Origin: Glaciibacter superstes DSM 21135
Lineage (GTDB): Bacteria; Actinomycetota; Actinomycetes; Actinomycetales; Microbacteriaceae
Assembly: GCF_000421145.1 (NCBI RefSeq)
Contig: NZ_ATWH01000006.1
Location: forward strand, 62,001-126,000
DNA length: 64,000 nt
Direction of reading: 5' to 3'
The notes under the pieces are model-generated. The model had not been told where the DNA came from. It was given only the letters and a program-made list of their open reading frames with translations, and did not search any database. Shown here one piece after another: positions 58,679-64,000 of this stretch. The stretch's first letter is position 1. Each line of letters begins with the position of its first letter. A program made the position numbers and the translations under genes.

Positions 58679-59698
58679 CTAGGCGTTGGGGCCGCGTGTG
58701 CTTGTGGCTGCGGACTCCACCGACTCATCCTGCTGGGTGGCGTCGCTGCCGTGTTGCGTGGAATCGGAATCGGTGTGGTCAGATCCTACATCAGCTGATT
58801 CGACATCCGTGTCGTCGTCAGCGTCCGGATCCGGGCGTTGCCACGCTCGGCCGGGCAGGTAGGGGCTGAGTTCGGCACCCGTGTGCCGCCTGCGCTGCAC
58901 CAGGATGATGATGAGCCCGACAATGACGGCGGCGAATGCCGCCCACACGTTGGTGCGGATGCCCAGGAGGATCTCGCTCGGGTCGACGCGAATCGACTCG
59001 AAGAAACTGCGCCCGACGCCGTACCAGATCAGGTAGACGCCGAATGCCTTGCCCCAGCGCAGATTGATCTTGCGCTCCAGGAACAGGATGACGGCAATCC
59101 CGGCGAGGTTCCAGATGATCTCGTACAGGAAAGTGGGGTGGAAGAGGGTTCCCTCTGGCAGGCCGACGGGGAAAGCCGGGTTGTCCTGACTGATCTCGAG
59201 TCCCCACGGAAGAGTGGTCGGGAGACCGAAGAGCTCATTGTTGAAGTAGTTGCCGAGTCGGCCCATCGCCTGGGCGAGGAGCATCCCGGGAGCCAGGGCG
59301 TCCGCGAATGACCAGAACCTGATGCCCGTCATCCTGGAGCCGATGTACGCGCCGACGGCACCACCGAGGAGTGCGCCGAAGATGGCGTTCCCGCCTTCCC
59401 AGATGTAGAGAGTGCGCAACAGGTCTGCGCCGTCGTAGAAGTAGTCGCCGGGGTGGGTGAAGACATGGTAAAAGCGGGCGCCGATAATACCGATCGGGAC
59501 CGCCCAGAGGATAATGTCGAGGACGATTCCCGGCTCTGCACCGCGATTGGTCAGCCGGCGTGAGGTGAAGATCGTTGCGGCGATGATGCCGGCGAGGATG
59601 CACAGGGCGTAGTAGTGGATGGTGAACGGACCGAGCTCGAAGAAGCGCCACTCCGGACCGGGGCTCGGGATGCTCTGGATTACCTGCAGCACTGACAC
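58679..59698 (-). CDS. lgt: prolipoprotein diacylglyceryl transferase
   Basis: 339 residues with about seven membrane spans. GIIGARFYHVFTHPGDYF (about 74-91) holds the conserved Arg/His, and RLGNYFNNELFGLPT (about 147-161) is the Lgt signature. A long acidic, Asp/Ser-rich cytoplasmic tail (after about 285) is beyond the core family. It adds diacylglycerol to lipoprotein Cys. It lies between gltB and the trp operon. Confidence 0.95.
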   Translation of the reverse strand: MSVLQVIQSIPSPGPEWRFFELGPFTIHYYALCILAGIIAATIFTSRRLTNRGAEPGIVLDIILWAVPIGIIGARFYHVFTHPGDYFYDGADLLRTLYIWEGGNAIFGALLGGAVGAYIGSRMTGIRFWSFADALAPGMLLAQAMGRLGNYFNNELFGLPTTLPWGLEISQDNPAFPVGLPEGTLFHPTFLYEIIWNLAGIAVILFLERKINLRWGKAFGVYLIWYGVGRSFFESIRVDPSEILLGIRTNVWAAFAAVIVGLIIILVQRRRHTGAELSPYLPGRAWQRPDPDADDDTDVESADVGSDHTDSDSTQHGSDATQQDESVESAATSTRGPNA

Positions 59699-59767
59699 CT
59701 GTGTAATACCTTTCGTCGTGACGCGTGGTCACCCGCGGCCGTGGCGGATCGCCCCGGCCAATTTACC

Positions 59768-60625
59768 CTAGTTCGAAGCGGCCGCGTCGCGGGTGCCCGC
59801 CGAGAGCTCCCCGGCCAGCCGGCCGAGCGCATCCACGCCACCGTCGGCCAGCGCCCTGACCAGGGCGGACCCAACGATGGCGCCGTCTGCGTACGCCAGG
59901 ATCTCGCGGACCTGGTCTGCCGTTGAGATCCCAAGGCCCACGCAGGCACTGGTAGAACCTGCCGAACGCAGTCGTTCGACGAGGATGCGTGCCGCAGAGT
60001 CGACGTCTGTCCGTGCACCGGTGATTCCCATGGTCGAGACAGCGTAGACGAATCCCCGGCTGGCATCGACGGCCTGGGTGAGCCTGGCGTCGGACGACGA
60101 CGGCGCGGCAAGGAAGACCCGGTCGAGTCCGGTTCTCTCGCTGGCGGCGAGCCAGTCGTGCGCTTCGTCCGGGATGAGGTCTGGAGTGATGAGGCCGGCG
60201 CCACCTGCAGCGGCCAGATCGTCGGCGAACCGGTCGACGCCGTACTGCACGACGGGATTCCAGTAGGTCATGACCAGCACCGGTGCATCGACCTGGGCAG
60301 TGATGGCGGTGATCGCCTCGAAACCGTGTCGCAGTCGGAAACCACCGGCGAGAGCCTTCTGTGTGGCCGCCTGGATCACCGTGCCGTCCATCACCGGGTC
60401 GGAGTAAGGCAGTCCGAGTTCGATCACGTCAACGCCGTTCTGGGCGAGCGCGACGGCCGCGTCGATGCTCTCCGCCAGGCTGGGGAAGCCGACGGGAAGA
60501 TAGCCGATCAGTGCGCCGGAACCGGCCTCCTTGCGCAGCGCAATCCTGCGTTCAACAGGACTCGCTGCTGCCGGACTCTGTGCCGATGAATTCTGCGCCG
60601 GCGGATTCTGCGCATCCGGGTTCAT
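59768..60625 (-). CDS. trpA: tryptophan synthase alpha subunit
   Basis: 285 residues. The active-site region [18 protein letters not shown] (about 68-85) holds the catalytic Glu and Asp. It cleaves indole-3-glycerol phosphate to indole, which is passed to TrpB. The N-terminal 24 residues ([15 protein letters not shown]...) are a low-complexity extension coded by 15-bp repeats; the core starts at [14 protein letters not shown] overlap with trpB. Confidence 0.96.
   Translation of the reverse strand: MNPDAQNPPAQNSSAQSPAAASPVERRIALRKEAGSGALIGYLPVGFPSLAESIDAAVALAQNGVDVIELGLPYSDPVMDGTVIQAATQKALAGGFRLRHGFEAITAITAQVDAPVLVMTYWNPVVQYGVDRFADDLAAAGGAGLITPDLIPDEAHDWLAASERTGLDRVFLAAPSSSDARLTQAVDASRGFVYAVSTMGITGARTDVDSAARILVERLRSAGSTSACVGLGISTADQVREILAYADGAIVGSALVRALADGGVDALGRLAGELSAGTRDAAASN
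60569..60620 (-). repeat. 15-bp coding repeats at the trpA N-terminus
   Basis: Units of the type gactctgtgccgatg, aattctgcgccggcg and gattctgcgcatccg follow each other, encoding the AQNP/AQNS/AQSP pentapeptide variants. They lie before the conserved TrpA core. Confidence 0.6.
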
Positions 60626-61833
60626 GATTGTGTCGCACCTTCGTCGAGCAGGTCGAAGTAGCGACCAGCGGTTTCCATGTCCTTGTCGCCGCGGCCACTG
60701 AGGTTGACCAGGATGGTGCTGTCCTTGCCGAGCTCCCGGCCAAGCTTCAGCGTGCCGGCGAGGGCGTGGGCAGACTCGATCGCCGGGATGATCCCCTCCG
60801 TGCGGCTGAGCAGCCGGAACGCGTCCATCGCTTCCGCATCGGTCACCGGGCGGTACTCGGCCCGACCGATGCTCGCGAGCCAGGAGTGCTCCGGACCAAC
60901 CCCGGGGTAATCCAGCCCCGCGGAAATGGAATGGGACTCGATGGTCTGCCCGTCTTCGTCCTGCAGCAGGAAACTGCGGGCGCCGTGCAGCACGCCGGGG
61001 CGCCCCTTGGTGATGGTTGCGGCGTGCCTCGGCGTGTCGATTCCCTCACCCGCTGCCTCGAAACCGTACAGGCCGACCTCTGGGTCGTCGAGGAACGCGT
61101 GGAAGATGCCGATGGCGTTCGATCCGCCGCCGACGCAGGCCGTGACGGCGTCGGGGAGACGACCGGTGAGCTCAAGGACCTGGCCGCGGGCTTCCTCTCC
61201 GATGATCTTCTGGAAGTCCCGCACCATGGCGGGGAACGGATGCGGGCCGGCGACAGTTCCGAATATGTAGTTGGTGTTGCCGACGTTGGTGACCCAGTCG
61301 CGCATGGCGTCGTTGATGGCGTCTTTCAGGGTACGGGACCCGGTCGTGACGGGCACGACTTCGGCGCCGAGCAGGCGCATGCGGGCAACGTTGAGTGCCT
61401 GACGCTCGGTGTCGACTTCGCCCATGTAGATCACACAGTCGAGCCCGAACAGTGCCGCGGCGGTTGCCGTGGCGACGCCGTGCTGGCCTGCGCCGGTTTC
61501 CGCGATGACCCTGGTCTTGCCGATTCGTCTGGTGAGCAGCACCTGGCCGAGCACATTGTTGATCTTGTGCGACCCGGTGTGGTTCAGATCTTCACGCTTC
61601 AGTATGACGCGGGCTCCCCCGGCGTGCGCGGCGAAGCGCGGGACTTCCGTGATGATCGACGGTCGGCCGGTATAGCTGCGGTGCAGTTCGCCCAGCTCTG
61701 CGGCGAACGCCGGGTCAGTGCGAGCGAGGGCGTACTCCTCGGTCAGTTCGTCCAGCGCCGCGATGAGCGATTCGGGGACAAAACGGCCGCCGAACTCGCC
61801 GAAGTATGGACCGGATTCAGTTCGTAAAGACAT
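60622..61833 (-). CDS. trpB: tryptophan synthase beta subunit
   Basis: 403 residues. The PLP Lys is in [13 protein letters not shown] (about 80-92) and the phosphate loop is [13 protein letters not shown] (about 230-242). It joins indole and serine to tryptophan. Its ATG shares a base with the trpC stop (TGATG), and its stop overlaps trpA (ATGA). Confidence 0.97.
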   Translation of the reverse strand: MSLRTESGPYFGEFGGRFVPESLIAALDELTEEYALARTDPAFAAELGELHRSYTGRPSIITEVPRFAAHAGGARVILKREDLNHTGSHKINNVLGQVLLTRRIGKTRVIAETGAGQHGVATATAAALFGLDCVIYMGEVDTERQALNVARMRLLGAEVVPVTTGSRTLKDAINDAMRDWVTNVGNTNYIFGTVAGPHPFPAMVRDFQKIIGEEARGQVLELTGRLPDAVTACVGGGSNAIGIFHAFLDDPEVGLYGFEAAGEGIDTPRHAATITKGRPGVLHGARSFLLQDEDGQTIESHSISAGLDYPGVGPEHSWLASIGRAEYRPVTDAEAMDAFRLLSRTEGIIPAIESAHALAGTLKLGRELGKDSTILVNLSGRGDKDMETAGRYFDLLDEGATQS

Positions 61834-62603
61834 CAGACCGCCAGGAATTCTTCGAGGGTGCGAACAGGGTCACTCGTGACCAGGGCTTCGCCGACGAGAA
61901 CCACGTCTGCGCCGGACTGGCGGTAATGGGCGACGTCTGCTGCCGTCTTCACCGCAGACTCCGCGACCCTGATGACACCGGATGGGATCCGATCCGCCAG
62001 CTGGCCGAAGAGGTCCTGGTCGAGTTCGAACGTTGAGAGGTTACGGGCATTCACGCCGACCAGCTCCGCGCCGATGTCGAGGGCGCGGGAGATCTCCTCC
62101 GCGCTGTGCGTCTCGACCAGCGCGGTCATCCCCAGTTCACGGATGAGTCCGTGCAGCGACAACAGGGTTGGCTGGTCGAGTGCTGCGACGATCAGCAGCA
62201 CCAGGTCGGCGCCAGAGGCCCTGGCTTCGAACACCTGGTACGGATCGCCGATGAAGTCCTTGCGCAGAACGGGCACGGTCACCGCAGCGCGCACCTGTTC
62301 GAGGTCGTCGAGCGACCCTCCGAAACGGCGACCCTCTGTCAGCACGCTGATGGCACTCGCCCCACCGGCCTCGTAGGAGACGGCGAGGGCCGCGGGGTCG
62401 GCAATCTCCGCCAGGGCACCGCGAGAGGGGCTGGCGCGCTTGACCTCGGCGATGATCTTGACCTGATCTGCAGGAGCGAGCGCGGCCAGCGCGTCAAGCG
62501 CAGCCGGGCGCTCAGTTGCGGCAGTCTCGACGACCGTGGCAGGCCTGGCCTGTCTACGCTCCTCGGCGTCGGCGAGGGCACCGGCCAGGAGTTCGTTCAA
62601 CAC
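61833..62603 (-). CDS. trpC: indole-3-glycerol phosphate synthase
   Basis: 256 residues from the GTG at 62603, 4 nt after the stop of the HGxxPAAW gene; an ATG further up is out of place inside that gene. [15 protein letters not shown] (about 48-62), [27 protein letters not shown] and [11 protein letters not shown] form the (beta/alpha)8 active site. It makes indole-3-glycerol phosphate for TrpAB. Confidence 0.95.
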   Translation of the reverse strand: MLNELLAGALADAEERRQARPATVVETAATERPAALDALAALAPADQVKIIAEVKRASPSRGALAEIADPAALAVSYEAGGASAISVLTEGRRFGGSLDDLEQVRAAVTVPVLRKDFIGDPYQVFEARASGADLVLLIVAALDQPTLLSLHGLIRELGMTALVETHSAEEISRALDIGAELVGVNARNLSTFELDQDLFGQLADRIPSGVIRVAESAVKTAADVAHYRQSGADVVLVGEALVTSDPVRTLEEFLAV

Positions 62604-62607
62604 CGGG

Positions 62608-62832
62608 TCAGTGGCTCGTCGATGACGAGCTGTTGGCGCCGTAGCCGACACGAGCCATGATCCAGCCAACGATCAGTCCGGCGACCAGCAGCGCAGCGGA
62701 CGCCCAGACCAGCCATTGCATATCCAAGAAGAAAGCGACGGTGCCGATGACAAACGCCACCAGCATGATCGTGACAGCGGTCCATGCCGCCAGCGAGTGC
62801 CCGTGACCAGGGTCGACTGACTCGATGCTCAT
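62608..62832 (-). CDS. HGxxPAAW-type small membrane protein (DUF6704)
   Basis: 74 residues. The N-terminal PGHGHSLAAWTAV (about 8-20) is a variant of the HGxxPAAW signature, followed by two membrane spans, VTIMLVAFVIGTVAFFL and LVWASAALLVAGLIVGWI, and a Ser-rich tail. Such proteins sit in actinobacterial trp operons; function is unknown. GAAGGAGAAC precedes the ATG. Confidence 0.88.
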   Translation of the reverse strand: MSIESVDPGHGHSLAAWTAVTIMLVAFVIGTVAFFLDMQWLVWASAALLVAGLIVGWIMARVGYGANSSSSTSH

Positions 62833-62865
62833 TGTTCTCCTTCTGCGTGACAGTGCCCTCCAAGT

Positions 62866-63579
62866 CTAGCGGGGGCCAGTCGTTGGTCCGGTCGTCGGTC
62901 CAGTCGTCGGGTCGGTCGTCGGATCGGTCGTCGGATCGGTCGTCGGGTCGTCGCCGCGGCTCAGCTCATCCCAGTCGTCGACAGCGTCGTGGCTTCGGTC
63001 GTCTTCCTGGTCGCTCACCGGCTCAAAACGGGTCGCCTGGTATCGCTTGGTGGGGCCCTGCCACCGGCGGGCGGAGAAGACGATTCCGAGGCCCGCGATC
63101 ACCATGATGCCGGCCGCGAGGATCGCGATCCAGGGCCAGAAAGTCGGTGCCGGGTCGACGGTGCCGATCAGGGAGGACTCCTTGCCTGCGATTCCCGTGA
63201 GCGCGGTGTATGCGGCGGCGCTGGCCGCGGAGGGGTCGACTATCGCCGAGATGGCCGAGATGAACACCGAGACCCCGAGCAGGACCTCCAGAATGCCGAG
63301 GATGATGCGGATGATCACACCAGCGATGCTGAGGGCGCCCGCAAGAGCCAGCCCTGCCAGTGCGAGTGCAGTCAAGGCAGGGGCAGCGTGGGCGCCGTCG
63401 ACCGCGAGCGGCTGCATCGCCCCACCGTGCCCGGCGATGGCAACCTGGGCGTTGATCCAGACCTGCGTCCAGGCGAGCAGCGCCAGTGCGCTGGCGAGTA
63501 GCACGGCGACGATGAGCCCGAGTTTGAGCCGACGACTGCCCGCGGCATTCGTTCGCAGGGGCTTCGCTGTGTCGGACAT
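62866..63579 (-). CDS. Trp biosynthesis-associated membrane protein
   Basis: 237 residues, TIGR02234-like. Four hydrophobic spans (for example LKLGLIVAVLLASALALLAW and LTALALAGLALAGALSIAGV) precede a charged tail ending in eight copies of DPTT/GPTT, coded by 12-bp repeats that run to the stop. Found in actinobacterial trp operons; possibly a tryptophan-related transporter or regulator, unproven. Its ATG directly follows the trpE stop with no gap. Confidence 0.85.
   Translation of the reverse strand: MSDTAKPLRTNAAGSRRLKLGLIVAVLLASALALLAWTQVWINAQVAIAGHGGAMQPLAVDGAHAAPALTALALAGLALAGALSIAGVIIRIILGILEVLLGVSVFISAISAIVDPSAASAAAYTALTGIAGKESSLIGTVDPAPTFWPWIAILAAGIMVIAGLGIVFSARRWQGPTKRYQATRFEPVSDQEDDRSHDAVDDWDELSRGDDPTTDPTTDPTTDPTTGPTTGPTTGPR
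62872..62960 (-). repeat. 12-bp coding repeats at the 3' end of the Trp-associated gene
   Basis: Repeats of gtcgtcggatcg and close variants, in frame, encode consecutive DPTT then GPTT units ending two codons before the stop. Confidence 0.8.
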
Positions 63580-64000
63580 CTACGACACTCGCCGCATGGC
63601 GTTGGCCACCGCGACGGCCCGCAGCGGGGCGGCCGCCTTGTTCTGCGACTCCTGGTACTCCGATGCCGGGTCGGAGTCGGCGACAAGGCCGCCACCTGCC
63701 TGCACGCGGGCGACTCCGTCTGCGATGGTGGCGGTGCGGATCGCGATTGCGAGGTCGGCGTCGCCGGCGAAGCCGAAGTAGCCGACCACTCCCCCATACA
63801 CGCCGCGCTGAACGGGTTCGAGCTCGTCGATGATCTCGAGGGCCCGTGGTTTCGGCGCGCCGGAGAGCGTGCCGGCTGGGAAAGTCGCCCGAAACACGTC
63901 GATCGCGTCCTGTCCTGGACGGATATCGCCTTCGACAGAGGAGACGAGATGCATGATGTGGCTGAACCGCTCGATGCGCATGAACTCGGTCACCTCAACG
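63580..64000 (-). CDS. trpE: anthranilate synthase component I (C-terminal part)
   Basis: About 140 codons are visible; the 5' part lies beyond the right edge. The chorismate-binding core shows [35 protein letters not shown] and [12 protein letters not shown], the last strands of the TrpE/PabB fold. It makes anthranilate from chorismate and starts the visible trp gene order. Its stop abuts the next ATG. Confidence 0.95.
   Translation of the reverse strand, partial: VEVTEFMRIERFSHIMHLVSSVEGDIRPGQDAIDVFRATFPAGTLSGAPKPRALEIIDELEPVQRGVYGGVVGYFGFAGDADLAIAIRTATIADGVARVQAGGGLVADSDPASEYQESQNKAAAPLRAVAVANAMRRVS

Overview
The window is a GC-rich stretch of chromosomal core genome from an actinobacterium, most likely of the family Microbacteriaceae. 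The evidence is gene content and order: RbpA and WhiA, the zwf-opcA-pgl block, the gap-pgk-tpiA-secG block, an actinobacterial glycogen/maltosyl transferase divergent from glgC, a HGxxPAAW-type small membrane protein in the trp operon, and a PdtaR-like ANTAR regulator. Frequent GTG starts and 1-4 nt stop/start overlaps fit the same lineage. I see no phage genes, transposases, CRISPR array or obvious islands.

Layout. 1-4.6 kb: partial ABC ATPase, glgM(glgA)/glgC divergent pair, serB, fabG. 4.7-6.1 kb: DUF3099 protein, small Cys/His protein and SURF1, a tight operon linked to cytochrome oxidase. 6.1-9.7 kb: an ABC-F ATPase, a TetR regulator and a flavin monooxygenase with an apparent frameshift at a C7 run. 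9.7-13.8 kb: suf Fe-S assembly operon sufB-sufD-Rieske-sufC-DUF59. 14.1-23.4 kb: heme a synthase ctaA, then the pentose phosphate cluster tkt-tal-pgi-zwf-opcA-pgl. 23.5-29.3 kb: rbpA, secG, tpiA, pgk, gap, sodA, whiA. 29.3-37.9 kb: rapZ, uvrC, uvrA, uvrB, coaE. 38-46.3 kb: DUF4126 protein, rpsA, an epimerase/DUF4166/DUF885 operon, polA. 46.4-50.8 kb: thioesterase, ANTAR regulator, tRNA-Leu(CAA), and a LolA-like/ABC exporter operon. 51-59.7 kb: pyk, gltD, gltB, lgt. 59.8-64 kb: trpE(partial)-membrane protein-HGxxPAAW protein-trpC-trpB-trpA, read leftwards.

Functionally this is central carbon metabolism (glycogen precursor, pentose phosphate, lower glycolysis, pyruvate kinase), nitrogen and tryptophan biosynthesis, Fe-S assembly, heme a/oxidase maturation and nucleotide excision repair.

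I found no obviously new multi-gene system. The most unusual signal is structural: short imperfect tandem repeats, usually 14-16 bp, recur at the 3' ends of unrelated genes. In the clearest cases (fabG, the ABC-F gene, tetR, uvrA) the gene's own stop codon opens the last repeat unit. Similar 12-15 bp repeats occur in frame in low-complexity parts of several proteins. Other points of note are the C7 frameshift in the monooxygenase, a DUF4166 gene whose conserved N-terminus has no canonical start codon (an ATC sits 2 nt after the upstream stop), two strongly structured intergenic hairpin elements, and the local absence of ctaB, yvcK, sufS and sufU from places where relatives often carry them.
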